Assembly (NCBI GenBank): GCA_002270465.1
Contig: NQOF01000003.1
Coordinates: 806,001 to 870,000, forward strand
DNA from: Blautia hominis
GTDB lineage: Bacteria > Bacillota > Clostridia > Lachnospirales > Lachnospiraceae
Direction of reading: 5' to 3'
Length of the DNA stretch: 64,000 bases
Positions 23,087-32,166 of the stretch are shown here, in pieces (the first letter of the stretch is position 1; each line of letters starts with the position of its first letter). The notes under the pieces were generated by a model. It was not told where the DNA came from and did not search any database. It saw nothing but the letters and a program-made list of their open reading frames with translations. Made by a program: the position numbers and the translations under genes.

Positions 23087-23974
23087 TTGAAGGGAAAACT
23101 CAGAAAACTATGCTTAGCGGTGCTGGTACCGCTGCTGCTTCTGGCCGGATGCGGACAGGGCAAAGAGCAGGCAAAGGAACAGAACCCGGAAGAACTGCTG
23201 AAAGAAGTGATCAGCAGTCAGAAACAGCTCAAATCAGGAAAACTGCAGATGACCATGAATTTTAAGGCAGCAGTACCCCTGGAAGAGGCGCAGGATTTGC
23301 TGGGGGATGTTCAGAATTCTGCCATCCAGATGGATATGGATGCAGATATGCAGTTTCAGGAGGAACGGATGCGCATGGACGGTGAGTTGAATATGCAGCT
23401 TATGTCAATGAACATACCGGTTCCCATTGAGAGCTATACGGTGAAGAATGATGACAAATATGTGACCTATACAAAAAACGGGGAAGAGTGGCAGAAGTCT
23501 GAGACGGATGTATCCAGCGGCAATATGGGAGCTCTGGTATTTGCCGGACAGGAACTGTACCAGGGAATTCAGGAAGATTCCCTGTCTATGACCGAGGAAA
23601 CGGTTGTGCTGGACGATGAGAAGTCCATCGAGTGTTATGTGGTTCATTCTTCTATAGGCGGAGAGGTACTGAACAGCCTGTTTGGCATGGCAAGCCAGAT
23701 GCAGGGGCAGGAAGATGTTTTGGGCAGCTTCCGGATCGATGATGAAAAAGTCGATGTGGATTTGTATATTGATCAGAAAAATAAAGAGATAGTCCGGACC
23801 AGAATTGATATGAAACAGCTCATGGAAAAGATGATGTCAGACCTTGCTGCTGAAGCTGGGTCAGGTGAGACGATGAAGATTGACAGATTTGAGATGGCTG
23901 TAACTATAAAAGAGCGCGGCGAAGCAGTGGAAGTGGAAATACCACAGGAAGCGCTGGATGCCACCGGACTTTGA
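23087..23974 (+). CDS. Putative lipoprotein (DUF6612-like)
   Basis: This 295-residue secreted lipoprotein has a short charged start and hydrophobic helix (KLCLAVLVPLLLLAGCG), with the lipobox LAGC placing the lipidated cysteine at residue 22. The mature part is acidic and Met/Gln-rich (KLQMTMNFKAAVP, DMDADMQFQEERM). It shows the LppX/LolA-like pattern of Firmicute DUF6612 proteins, in which the TYTKNGEEWQKSE region is recurrent. Such proteins are thought to bind lipids or hydrophobic ligands at the membrane surface; the function is unproven. The start codon is TTG with GGGGGG five bases upstream. It follows the PRTase-like gene by 12 bases and is probably in the same operon. Confidence 0.75.
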   Translation: MKGKLRKLCLAVLVPLLLLAGCGQGKEQAKEQNPEELLKEVISSQKQLKSGKLQMTMNFKAAVPLEEAQDLLGDVQNSAIQMDMDADMQFQEERMRMDGELNMQLMSMNIPVPIESYTVKNDDKYVTYTKNGEEWQKSETDVSSGNMGALVFAGQELYQGIQEDSLSMTEETVVLDDEKSIECYVVHSSIGGEVLNSLFGMASQMQGQEDVLGSFRIDDEKVDVDLYIDQKNKEIVRTRIDMKQLMEKMMSDLAAEAGSGETMKIDRFEMAVTIKERGEAVEVEIPQEALDATGL

Positions 23975-23982
23975 CTCAAGAC

Positions 23983-24028
23983 AGAAGCTGTTGTCAGAAT
24001 GCAGAGGCATAGACAGCAGCTTCTTTTT
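23983..24028 (+). terminator. Rho-independent terminator after the lipoprotein gene
   Basis: The stem AGAAGCTGTTGTC / GACAGCAGCTTCT is followed by TTTTT. Confidence 0.85.
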
Positions 24029-24160
24029 GGTGCCTTGATATAATTGGAAGAATATTTGTTCTTTTTCCGTTTTATAATTCCAACAAATGTGGTAAGATAA
24101 ACAATAGAGCGTACACTGGCCCAAAACGGTCAGTAAATATAATAATCAAGGAGGCTGAAC

Positions 24161-27079
24161 ATGAAGAAAGAAAATGTGCCGGCATATGAACTGGTTTCCT
24201 GTCAGGACATTCCGGATATTCACTCCAAAGGTTCTCTGTGGAGACATAAAAAAAGCGGTGCCAGAGTTATGGTGCTGGAAAATGATGATGAAAACAAGGT
24301 GTTCAATATAGCATTCCGCACGCCGCCGGCAGACAGTACCGGTGTGGCTCATATTCTGGAACACAGCGTTCTGTGCGGTTCTCAGAAATTCCCCTTAAAA
24401 GATCCCTTTGTAGAATTGGTGAAAGGTTCTCTGAACACATTTTTGAACGCAATGACCTATCCGGATAAGACGATGTATCCGGTAGCCAGCTGCAATGATA
24501 CGGATTTTAAAAACCTGATGCATGTATATCTGGATGCGGTATTTTTCCCTAATATTTATGAGCGGGAAGAGATCTTCCGCCAGGAGGGCTGGCATTATGA
24601 GCTTGAGGATGTGGACGGTCCGCTGAAACTAAACGGTGTTGTTTATAATGAAATGAAAGGCGCCTTCTCCTCACCGGAAGAAGTGCTTGACCGGGAGATT
24701 TTCAATTCCCTGTTTCCCGACACACCTTACGGTGTGGAGTCAGGCGGCGACCCTTCCGTGATCCCTGACCTGAAATATTCGGAGTTTCTGTCTTTTCACA
24801 GCCGCTATTACCATCCGGTCAACAGTTATATCTATCTGTATGGGAATATGGATATGGAGGAGCGGATGAACTGGATGGATAGGGAATACCTGTCGAAGTA
24901 CGATGAGATTCCTGTAAACTCTGCAATCACCAGACAGAAGCCCTTTGAACAGGTGAAAGAAATCATCATGGATTACCCGATATCCGAAAATGAGCCTTTG
25001 GAGGAAAATTCTTACCTTTCCTATAACGTTGTAGTGGGTGACAGCCTGGATGTGGAGCAGTGTACTGCTTTTGAAATCCTGGATTATACCCTGCTGTCAG
25101 CTCCGGGGGCACCGCTTAAGCAGGCACTTTTGGATGCCGGAATGGGGAAAGATATCCTTGGATCCTATGATGACGGCATTTTCCAGCCATTTTTCTCTAT
25201 TGTGGCAAAAAATGCAAAGCCAGAGAACAAGGATACCTTTGTGAATTTGATTCAGGAGACGCTCAGAAAAATTGCAAAAGAAGGAATTGACAAAAAAGCC
25301 ATAGCCGCAGGAATCAATTTTCTGGAATTCCGATTCAGGGAAGCTGACTTTTCTTCCTTCCCCAAAGGGCTTATGTACGGCATTGATGTGTTTGACAGCT
25401 GGCTGTATGATGACAGCAAACCCTTTGACCATCTGAAGAAACTGGATATTTTTGAAAGTCTGAAACAGAAGGCGAAAGAGGGGTATTTTGAAAAACTGAT
25501 CGAACAATATCTTCTGGACAACCCACATGCATCTATTGTGGTGGTCAATCCTAAACGCGGACTTGCAGCCCAGAGAGAGAAAGAATTGGAAGATAAACTT
25601 GCCGCCTATAAGGCATCTCTGCCAGCGGAAGCGATAGAGAAGATCGCAGCAGACACAAAGCATCTGAAAGAATACCAGGATGAACCGGAGACAGAGGAGG
25701 CACTGCAGAGTATTCCCATGCTGAAACGTTCCGATATCGGAACGGAGACGGTTCAGATACACAATACACCGGAATACGTGGATGAAACACTGGTGCTGCA
25801 CCATGATCTGTACACCAATGGGATTGGCTATCTGACGCTGCTCTTTGATGTGAAAAAAGTTCCGGAAGAACTGATTCCCTATATGGGGATCTTAAAGTCT
25901 GTCCTGGGTTATGTGGACACGGAGAACTACAGCTATGCAGACCTGTTTAATGAAATTAACGCCAACAGCGGCGGGATTTTATTTGGGCTCCAGGTATTTG
26001 GGGATGCGAAAAATAACCAGAACACGACACAGATGCTGGGGATCAAGGCAAAGACACTGTACAGCGGGCTGCCCTTTGTATTTTCCATGATCAAGGAGAT
26101 CATCTGCACCTCGAAGATGGATGACACCAAACGTCTCTATGAGATCATAGCCAAGATGAAATCCCGGTTACAGATGAGTATGGCCAGCTCGGGACACAGC
26201 ACAGCGGTTATGCGGGCTACGTCATATTTCTCCGGCAATGCATATTTTCAGGAAAAAATAGCAGGGATTGAGTTTTATCAGTTCCTTGACAGGATTGAAA
26301 GCCATTTCCAGGAGGAGAAGGGAACGGTGATAGAGAAGCTCAAACTTCTTATGAAGATGATCTTCCGTCCTGAGAATCTGACGGTGAGTTATACGGCGGA
26401 CAGCGAAGGATATAAAACCCTGGAGACACAGGTGCGCGGCCTGAAGGATGTGCTTTATACAGAACATGTGGAGTCGGCTCATGATGAGCCTGATTACCGG
26501 GTAAAAAATGAGGGATTCAAAACATCAGGCCAGGTGCAGTACGTGGCGGCAGCCGGTAATTTCCGGGAAGGCGGATTTGAATATACAGGATGTCTGCGGA
26601 TTCTGAAAGTGATCCTAAGCTATGAGTATCTCTGGATGAACGTGCGTGTAAAAGGCGGGGCATATGGCTGTATGAGCAATTTCAGGAGAAGTGGTGACGG
26701 GTATCTGGTTTCTTACCGGGATCCGAATCTATCCAAAACGCTGGAAGTGTTCCGTAATACCCCGGACTTTATCCGCGGCTTTGAAGCTGACGAGAGAGAG
26801 ATGACAAAATATATCATCGGTACGATCAGCGAGCTGGATACACCTATGACACCATCAGCGAAAGGAATATTGTCCCTGGAGGCGTATTTCAGCGGTATCA
26901 CAGAGGAAGAGCTGAAAAAAGAGCGCATGCAGATTTTGAATGCCCAGCCTCAAGATATCCGTGCCTTGGGAGATGTGGTAGCGTGTGTTTTAGACCAGAA
27001 CCGAATCTGTGTCATCGGTAGTGAAGAGAAAATCGAGCAGGAAAAAGAACTGTTTTTGGAAGTGAAGCACCTGCTGTAA
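24161..27079 (+). CDS. M16C family zinc metallopeptidase (presequence-protease-like)
   Basis: This 972-residue cytoplasmic peptidase of the insulinase/PreP (Cym1) type degrades short unstructured peptides inside a closed chamber. The inverted zinc motif HxxEH is at H64-I-L-E67-H68 (VAHILEHSVLCGS). The distal glutamate is in VVYNEMKGAFSSPEEV. The catalytic N half is followed by the M16C-associated middle domain and an inactive C half with the substrate-anchoring Arg-Tyr region near NVRVKGGAYGCMSNF. Length matches bacterial PreP homologues. There is no signal peptide. era starts 13 bases downstream and recO overlaps era, giving a three-gene operon. RBS AAGGAGG precedes ATG. No clear promoter was resolved in 24029-24160. 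Confidence 0.93.
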   Translation: MKKENVPAYELVSCQDIPDIHSKGSLWRHKKSGARVMVLENDDENKVFNIAFRTPPADSTGVAHILEHSVLCGSQKFPLKDPFVELVKGSLNTFLNAMTYPDKTMYPVASCNDTDFKNLMHVYLDAVFFPNIYEREEIFRQEGWHYELEDVDGPLKLNGVVYNEMKGAFSSPEEVLDREIFNSLFPDTPYGVESGGDPSVIPDLKYSEFLSFHSRYYHPVNSYIYLYGNMDMEERMNWMDREYLSKYDEIPVNSAITRQKPFEQVKEIIMDYPISENEPLEENSYLSYNVVVGDSLDVEQCTAFEILDYTLLSAPGAPLKQALLDAGMGKDILGSYDDGIFQPFFSIVAKNAKPENKDTFVNLIQETLRKIAKEGIDKKAIAAGINFLEFRFREADFSSFPKGLMYGIDVFDSWLYDDSKPFDHLKKLDIFESLKQKAKEGYFEKLIEQYLLDNPHASIVVVNPKRGLAAQREKELEDKLAAYKASLPAEAIEKIAADTKHLKEYQDEPETEEALQSIPMLKRSDIGTETVQIHNTPEYVDETLVLHHDLYTNGIGYLTLLFDVKKVPEELIPYMGILKSVLGYVDTENYSYADLFNEINANSGGILFGLQVFGDAKNNQNTTQMLGIKAKTLYSGLPFVFSMIKEIICTSKMDDTKRLYEIIAKMKSRLQMSMASSGHSTAVMRATSYFSGNAYFQEKIAGIEFYQFLDRIESHFQEEKGTVIEKLKLLMKMIFRPENLTVSYTADSEGYKTLETQVRGLKDVLYTEHVESAHDEPDYRVKNEGFKTSGQVQYVAAAGNFREGGFEYTGCLRILKVILSYEYLWMNVRVKGGAYGCMSNFRRSGDGYLVSYRDPNLSKTLEVFRNTPDFIRGFEADEREMTKYIIGTISELDTPMTPSAKGILSLEAYFSGITEEELKKERMQILNAQPQDIRALGDVVACVLDQNRICVIGSEEKIEQEKELFLEVKHLL

Positions 27080-27092
27080 CAAAGGAGAATAT

Positions 27093-27998
27093 ATGAAAAC
27101 AGACTACAAATCAGGATTTGCGGCGATTATCGGTCGGCCAAACGTGGGAAAATCCACATTAATGAATCATCTGATCGGACAGAAAATCGCCATCACATCC
27201 AGGAAGCCTCAGACAACCAGAAATAAAATTCAGACGGTTTACACCTGTGAGGAGGGACAGATTGTCTTTTTAGACACACCTGGTATCCACAAGGCAAAAA
27301 ACAAACTGGGTGAATATATGGTAAATGTGGCGGAGAGAACTTTTAAGGATGCGGATGTGATCCTCTGGCTGGTAGAGCCAACCACATTTATCGGTGCAGG
27401 AGAGCGCCACATTGCAGAACAGCTGAAAAACGGCAATCTGCCGGTGATCTTGGTCATCAACAAGGTAGATACAGTGAAGAAGGAAGAAGTTCTGAGTTTT
27501 ATTGACGCCTACCGAAAGATTATGGACTTTGCGGAGATCATCCCCGCATCTGCGCTCAGAGGGCAGAACCTGGAGACCGTGATCACCAGCATTTTTAAAT
27601 ATCTGCCTTATGGGCCTCAGTTTTACGATGAGGATACCGTGACAGACCAGCCCCAGCGCCAGATTGTGGCTGAAATGATACGGGAGAAGGCGCTGCGGAC
27701 CCTGGAGGAGGAGATTCCCCACGGCATTGCCGTAACGATTGATACTATGAAGGAACGTCCCGGAGGAAATCTTGTAGATATCGAGGCCACGATCATTTGT
27801 GAACGTGAATCCCACAAGGGGATCATTATTGGCAAGCAGGGAGTCATGCTGAAGAAAATCGGAAGTGCGGCCCGGTTTGAGATTGAACGGATGCTGGAGC
27901 AGAAGGTAAATCTGAAACTCTGGGTAAAGGTTAAAAAAGACTGGAGAGACAGTGACTATCTGATCAAGAATTTCGGATACGATAAAAAAGAGATATGA
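27093..27998 (+). CDS. era: GTPase Era
   Basis: This 301-residue essential GTPase assists 16S rRNA 3'-end maturation and 30S assembly. The G domain has G1 GRPNVGKST (residues 14-22), the switch region RKPQTTRN, G3 DTPG and G4 NKVD. The C-terminal KH domain carries the RNA-binding loop [15 protein letters not shown]. The length is standard. It is translated 13 bases after the M16C peptidase gene (RBS AAAGGAG) and its stop overlaps the recO start. Era-RecO pairing is common in bacteria. Confidence 0.97.
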   Translation: MKTDYKSGFAAIIGRPNVGKSTLMNHLIGQKIAITSRKPQTTRNKIQTVYTCEEGQIVFLDTPGIHKAKNKLGEYMVNVAERTFKDADVILWLVEPTTFIGAGERHIAEQLKNGNLPVILVINKVDTVKKEEVLSFIDAYRKIMDFAEIIPASALRGQNLETVITSIFKYLPYGPQFYDEDTVTDQPQRQIVAEMIREKALRTLEEEIPHGIAVTIDTMKERPGGNLVDIEATIICERESHKGIIIGKQGVMLKKIGSAARFEIERMLEQKVNLKLWVKVKKDWRDSDYLIKNFGYDKKEI

Positions 27999-28750
27999 CA
28001 GATACAGTACAGGTGACCGGCATGGTGTTATCCTCCATGCCGGTGGGGGATTTTGATAAAAGGCTGGTGCTCCTCACAAGAGAGCGCGGAAAGATAACGG
28101 TATTTGCAAAGGGAGCGAGACGGCAGAACAGCTCCCTTCTTGCCGTGGCCAATCCTTTTGTATTTGGAACCTTTTCTGTCTATGAGGGAAGAACCAGCTA
28201 TCAGATGAAATCCGCCTCTGTGCTCAATTATTTCACGGAACTGGCTTCCAGACAGCCGGGAGTTTATTATGGTTTTTATTTTCTGGAATTTGCCGATTAT
28301 TATTCCAGGGAGTTCACAGATGAGAAGGAAATGCTGAATCTGCTCTATGTTACCATGAAAGCACTGGTCAGTGAAAAGATTGACAACAGGCTGATTCGCT
28401 GTATCTTTGAGCTAAAGGCAATGGTGATCAATGGGGAATATCCCAATCTGTTTGAATGCATGAAATGTGGGAAGCAGGAGGAGATTTACTGGTTTTCGGC
28501 AGAAAGATCCGGTGTTTTTTGTGATGGCTGTGCGGACGGGAAGGAAAGGTATAAGAGTATCCGTTTGGATGCCTCCTCCCTGTATGCGCTTCAGTATATC
28601 GCGGCATCAGAGATTTCCAGGCTCTATACTTTCACGGTCAGACCGGAGGTGCTGGCGATCATGCAGAAAGTTATGAGGGAATATACAGGGAAGTACATAG
28701 ACAAAAAGATGAAGAGCCTTCAGGTCCTGGAGATGATGGAGGGGGAATAG
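27995..28750 (+). CDS. recO: DNA repair protein RecO
   Basis: This 251-residue recombination mediator acts with RecR/RecF to load RecA onto SSB-coated DNA. It begins with an OB fold ([36 protein letters not shown], residues ~6-41, given as landmark pieces [11 protein letters not shown] and [10 protein letters not shown]). A helical domain with a four-cysteine zinc site follows, CMKC then CDGC about 25 residues on. The start overlaps the era stop by four bases (ATGA). Confidence 0.95.
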   Translation: MTDTVQVTGMVLSSMPVGDFDKRLVLLTRERGKITVFAKGARRQNSSLLAVANPFVFGTFSVYEGRTSYQMKSASVLNYFTELASRQPGVYYGFYFLEFADYYSREFTDEKEMLNLLYVTMKALVSEKIDNRLIRCIFELKAMVINGEYPNLFECMKCGKQEEIYWFSAERSGVFCDGCADGKERYKSIRLDASSLYALQYIAASEISRLYTFTVRPEVLAIMQKVMREYTGKYIDKKMKSLQVLEMMEGE

Positions 28751-28756
28751 GGAGAG

Positions 28757-28917
28757 GTTAACCTGTTACTGTACACAGGCCACTGTACCGGGAGGCGTTT
28801 TCATGCCGAAAGCATGAAAATCCCGAGGCAGTCAGCGCGATATGGGGCAGAATGCTCCATATCTGTGCATCGCGAAGCGTGTTACTGGACACGAAGTTAC
28901 AGTAACGTTAACCTATA
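28757..28917. repeat. Dispersed intergenic repeat, family R2, copy b
   Basis: The ends GGTTAACCTGTTACTGT and ACAGTAACGTTAACC form an inverted repeat. The interior from about 28812 to 28885 (GCATGAAAATCCCGAGGCAG and onward through GCGAAGCGTGTTACT) is almost base-for-base the same as in copy a at 10045-10205. Confidence 0.75.
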
Positions 28918-28945
28918 GATTTGTAGATTTTCAGGCAGATAGAGG

Positions 28946-28974
28946 TTGAAAAGAAGACATATAGCGGTTATAAT
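28946..28974 (+). promoter_or_regulatory. Promoter for glyS
   Basis: TTGAAA, a 17-base spacer and a perfect TATAAT. It would give a leader of about 400 bases before ATG 29385. That leader contains a hairpin CAACAGCCCC...GGGGTTGCTG near 29118-29150 and an R1 repeat, but no recognisable T-box consensus. Confidence 0.6.
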
Positions 28975-29157
28975 GTTACTATTCGCAGCCGTGTCTTTGA
29001 CAATTCTATAAGTTAAGTGGAATCGTTTGCGGGCAAATCTGCGGTGCGCAGCATGAAAAACAGTTTATAAGGCTGTGACAGGCAGTCAGTGATCATGTAC
29101 CGGCAGCCTTGAAATGTCAACAGCCCCACTGAAGCAACGGGGTTGCTGATTCACGCG

Positions 29158-29297
29158 GCGTAACAGTTCAGACAAGCTGAACCGTTACGCATCCAGCCAT
29201 TAAAAATCGCTTCGCGATGGGCTGGATAAAGCGGGCACTACTTTTTCATACGGTCAGCGCAGTAAATGCGCAGACCTGTCTGAACTGTTACCACGCG
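29158..29297 (-). repeat. Dispersed intergenic repeat, family R1, copy d (reversed)
   Basis: The ends GCGTAACAGTTCAGACAAG and CTGTCTGAACTGTTACCACGC form an inverted repeat. Inner hairpins are ATCCAGCC...GGCTGGAT and, read on the minus strand, GTCTGCGCA-tttac-TGCGCTGAC followed by CGTA, matching copy a at 2653-2677. It is the only clear copy in this orientation and lies in the glyS leader. Confidence 0.65.
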
Positions 29298-29384
29298 GCA
29301 GCCGCCAAATATGCATATATGTATGCCACTTGGCTCGTTGCCGGCGGGAATAAAGAAATAGATGAAAGTCGAGGAGATAACACG

Positions 29385-30779
29385 ATGGAAAAGACCATGG
29401 AAAAAATCGTAGCACTTGCCAAATCCAGAGGATTTGTATATCCGGGTTCTGAGATTTACGGAGGACTTGCCAATACCTGGGATTACGGCAACCTTGGCGT
29501 GGAGCTGAAAAATAATGTGAAAAGGGCATGGTGGAAAAAATTCATCATGGAAAGCCCATACAATGTAGGTGTGGACTGTGCCATTTTGATGAACCCGCAG
29601 ACATGGGTGGCATCCGGCCATCTGGGTGGTTTTTCTGATCCGTTGATGGATTGCAAAGAGTGCCACGAGCGTTTCCGCGCTGATAAGATCATTGAGGATT
29701 TCTGTGCAGAAAAAGGGATTGCCATTGAGGGCAGTGTGGATGCCTGGAGCCAGGAGAAAATGATGGAATTCATTGAAGAACATCAGATTCCCTGTCCCAC
29801 CTGCGGCAAACACAATTTTACAGATATCCGCCAGTTTAACCTGATGTTTAAGACATTTCAGGGTGTGACTGAGGATGCAAAAAATACGGTTTATTTAAGA
29901 CCTGAGACTGCACAGGGTATTTTTGTAAACTTTAAAAATGTACAGAGGACATCCAGGAAGAAGCTTCCCTTTGGTATCGGACAGGTGGGAAAATCCTTCC
30001 GTAATGAGATCACTCCCGGTAACTTTACGTTCCGTACCCGCGAATTCGAGCAGATGGAGCTGGAATTTTTCTGTAAGCCTGACACGGACCTGGAATGGTT
30101 TGCTTACTGGAAACAGTTCTGTCTTGACTGGCTGCACAGCCTGGGTCTGAAGGACGAGGAAGTTCGTTACCGTGACCATGACAAAGAGGAGCTGAGTTTC
30201 TACAGCAAGGCAACCACAGATGTGGAATTCCTGTTCCCATTCGGATGGGGCGAACTGTGGGGGATCGCGGACAGAACCGACTATGACCTGACGCAGCATC
30301 AGAATGTATCCGGCCAGGATATGACATATTTTGATGATGAGACCAATGAAAAATATATTCCTTATGTTATTGAGCCTTCCCTGGGAGCTGACCGTATGGT
30401 GCTGGCATTTTTGTGCAGTGCATATGATGAGGAAGTTCTGGATGCAGAGAGAAATGATGTGCGTACGGTACTGCATTTCCATCCTGCGCTGGCACCTGTA
30501 AAGATCGGTATTCTGCCGCTGTCCAAAAAACTGAATGAAGGCGCAGAAAAGATTTACCAGGAGCTGTCCAAACTTTACAACTGTGAATATGACGACAGGG
30601 GAAATATCGGAAAACGTTACCGTCGTCAGGACGAGATCGGTACTCCATTCTGCGTGACATATGACTTTGAATCTGAGACAGACGGAGCAGTTACGGTGCG
30701 TGACCGTGACACAATGGAGCAGGAGAGAGTAAAGATCCAGGATTTGAAAGCTTATTTTGAGGAAAAAATGGCTTTCTGA
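29385..30779 (+). CDS. glyS: Glycyl-tRNA synthetase (class II, homodimeric type)
   Basis: This 464-residue alpha2-type glycine-tRNA ligase (the GlyQS type of Gram-positives and eukaryotes, not the two-subunit form) charges tRNA-Gly. Class II motifs are present: motif 1 near [16 protein letters not shown], motif 2 with [21 protein letters not shown] and motif 3 [10 protein letters not shown]. The C-terminal anticodon domain is [17 protein letters not shown] onward. An insertion with CPTC ([11 protein letters not shown]) follows an earlier C-K-E-C. ATG 29385 has GAGGAGATAACACG before it and matches the family N-terminus ([19 protein letters not shown]). The frame stays open upstream to 29217 only because it runs through the R1 repeat; that extension is not protein. 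Confidence 0.95.
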   Translation: MEKTMEKIVALAKSRGFVYPGSEIYGGLANTWDYGNLGVELKNNVKRAWWKKFIMESPYNVGVDCAILMNPQTWVASGHLGGFSDPLMDCKECHERFRADKIIEDFCAEKGIAIEGSVDAWSQEKMMEFIEEHQIPCPTCGKHNFTDIRQFNLMFKTFQGVTEDAKNTVYLRPETAQGIFVNFKNVQRTSRKKLPFGIGQVGKSFRNEITPGNFTFRTREFEQMELEFFCKPDTDLEWFAYWKQFCLDWLHSLGLKDEEVRYRDHDKEELSFYSKATTDVEFLFPFGWGELWGIADRTDYDLTQHQNVSGQDMTYFDDETNEKYIPYVIEPSLGADRMVLAFLCSAYDEEVLDAERNDVRTVLHFHPALAPVKIGILPLSKKLNEGAEKIYQELSKLYNCEYDDRGNIGKRYRRQDEIGTPFCVTYDFESETDGAVTVRDRDTMEQERVKIQDLKAYFEEKMAF

Positions 30780-30876
30780 TCATTGTCGTAAGAAATGATA
30801 TTATGCTGCTGTATCCGGCCAAACATGGGCGGTGCAGCAGCTTCTGTTATATTACATGAAAAGAGGTGCAGTTTGA

Positions 30877-31854
30877 ATGGCCAGTATCAGAGATGTGGCG
30901 AAACAAGCCGGTGTGGGCGTGGGTACTGTTTCGCGGGCTTTGAATGGAACCGGTTACGTGTCACCGGACACGAAAAAAAAGATTGAAAAGGCAGTCCGGA
31001 AGCTGGGATATACGCCTAATGAGCTTGCCAGAAATCTCTACAGAAACAGGACCGGCATAGTGGGGGTTATGGTGCCGGACCTGGACCATCCCTTTTTCTC
31101 CTGTCTGGCAAAGCATATTGAGATGGAGCTTTACCGCCAGGGCTATAAAACCATGATCTGTAATACGATAGGCATCAGTGACAGGGAAAAGGATTATCTG
31201 GATATGCTGGACAGAAATATGGTGGACGGTATCATTACAGGGGCTCACTCACTGGACGGGGAGGAGTATCTGAAACGGAAGAAACCTATTGTTTCCATAG
31301 ACAGGGAATTCGGTCCCGGCATTCCTCTTATAGGAAGCGATCACGCTATGGGAGGACGTATGGCAGCAGAACTGCTGGTGAAGAACGGCTGCAGGAAGGT
31401 GCTGCAGGTATCCGGCGTTGCGCCCGGCGTTGCCGCCCAGGAACGCCACAGTGTCTTTAAACAGGTCATGCAGGAACAGGGGGTAGAGACACTGGATATG
31501 GTTATGGACTGGAACGTATTTGACTGGAATGCCCACTATGAAGGAATGGAGAAGTTCCTTAGCCGGCACCCGGACATTGACGGAGTATTTGGGGGGGATA
31601 TGGCTGCGATTGCCTGTATGAATGCAGTGCTGCAGAAGGGCATCCGGGTTCCGGAGGAAGTAAAGATCATAGGATTTGACGGTATGGATGTGACCCGTAT
31701 GGTATACCCCAGGCTGACGGCGGTTCGGCAGAATGTACAATTATTGGCAGAACTCTGCGTAAATACCCTTCTGGATTTGGTGGAGGAGAGGAAAGGTGTG
31801 CCTCACAGACAGATTTTAGATGTGGAAATGCAGCTTGGAGGAACAACTCTTTGA
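30877..31854 (+). CDS. LacI family transcriptional regulator
   Basis: This 325-residue repressor has an N-terminal LacI HTH (SIRDVAKQAGVGVGTVSRAL) with the hinge ELARNLYRNRTG. The periplasmic-binding-like core begins GIVGVMVPDLDHPFFS, and IIGFDGMDVTRMVYPRLTAV is the usual C-terminal sugar-binding segment. It directly precedes the GH32/ABC operon. That operon's promoter is overlapped by LacI-type palindromes (32049-32064, 32129-32138), so it almost certainly regulates fructan/sucrose uptake. RBS AAGAGGTG precedes ATG 30877. The weak hairpin at about 30803-30842 (GCTGCTG/CAGCAGC) may end glyS transcription. Confidence 0.93.
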   Translation: MASIRDVAKQAGVGVGTVSRALNGTGYVSPDTKKKIEKAVRKLGYTPNELARNLYRNRTGIVGVMVPDLDHPFFSCLAKHIEMELYRQGYKTMICNTIGISDREKDYLDMLDRNMVDGIITGAHSLDGEEYLKRKKPIVSIDREFGPGIPLIGSDHAMGGRMAAELLVKNGCRKVLQVSGVAPGVAAQERHSVFKQVMQEQGVETLDMVMDWNVFDWNAHYEGMEKFLSRHPDIDGVFGGDMAAIACMNAVLQKGIRVPEEVKIIGFDGMDVTRMVYPRLTAVRQNVQLLAELCVNTLLDLVEERKGVPHRQILDVEMQLGGTTL

Positions 31855-31936
31855 GGGAGAAGTAAATTAGTGTTGCGGATAACTTATAAAAATAGGTAAT
31901 CATATTTGGATAAAATTCATATAAAAAATGAGTAAT

Positions 31937-31983
31937 GGCCTGTGTTTGTGCAAAATGCACAAGAAAAACACAGGCCTTCTTTC
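31937..31983 (+). terminator. Rho-independent terminator after the lacI-type gene
   Basis: A long hairpin GGCCTGTGTTTGTGC...AAAAACACAGGCC is followed by TTCTTT. It separates the regulator from the GH32 operon. Confidence 0.85.
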
Positions 31984-32012
31984 ATGCCTTATGAATTCAT
32001 ACGGAAAAGGTC

Positions 32013-32041
32013 TTGACAAACTCGTCAAAGCATCCTATACT
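32013..32041 (+). promoter_or_regulatory. Promoter of the GH32/ABC operon
   Basis: A perfect TTGACA, a 17-base spacer and TATACT. Predicted +1 falls at the LacI-type palindrome immediately downstream. Confidence 0.85.
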
Positions 32042-32048
32042 CATTTAT

Positions 32049-32064
32049 ATGGAACGGGTTCCAT
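32049..32064 (+). promoter_or_regulatory. LacI-type operator O1
   Basis: ATGGAAC-GG-GTTCCAT, with perfect 7-bp arms, sits at the predicted transcription start of the GH32 operon. Size and symmetry fit LacI-family operators. Confidence 0.7.
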
Positions 32065-32128
32065 GAAAATGTTCCGCATTTACTTAAAATAGCAAACTAA
32101 ATGCTATAACTAAAGGGAAATAATTATA

Positions 32129-32138
32129 GAACCGGTTT
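32129..32138 (+). promoter_or_regulatory. Possible second LacI-type operator
   Basis: GAACCGGTTT (core AACCGGTT with the central CG typical of LacI sites) lies about 80 bases after O1, close to the GH32 RBS. It is shorter than O1 and therefore less certain. Confidence 0.4.
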
Positions 32139-32166
32139 TACAATGAGCGATACAGGAGGCGAGAAT

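Noticed and set aside
28975-29384. T-box riboswitch upstream of glyS
   Set aside because: The conserved T-box sequence and a terminator/antiterminator pair could not be found by eye. A covariance search would be decisive.
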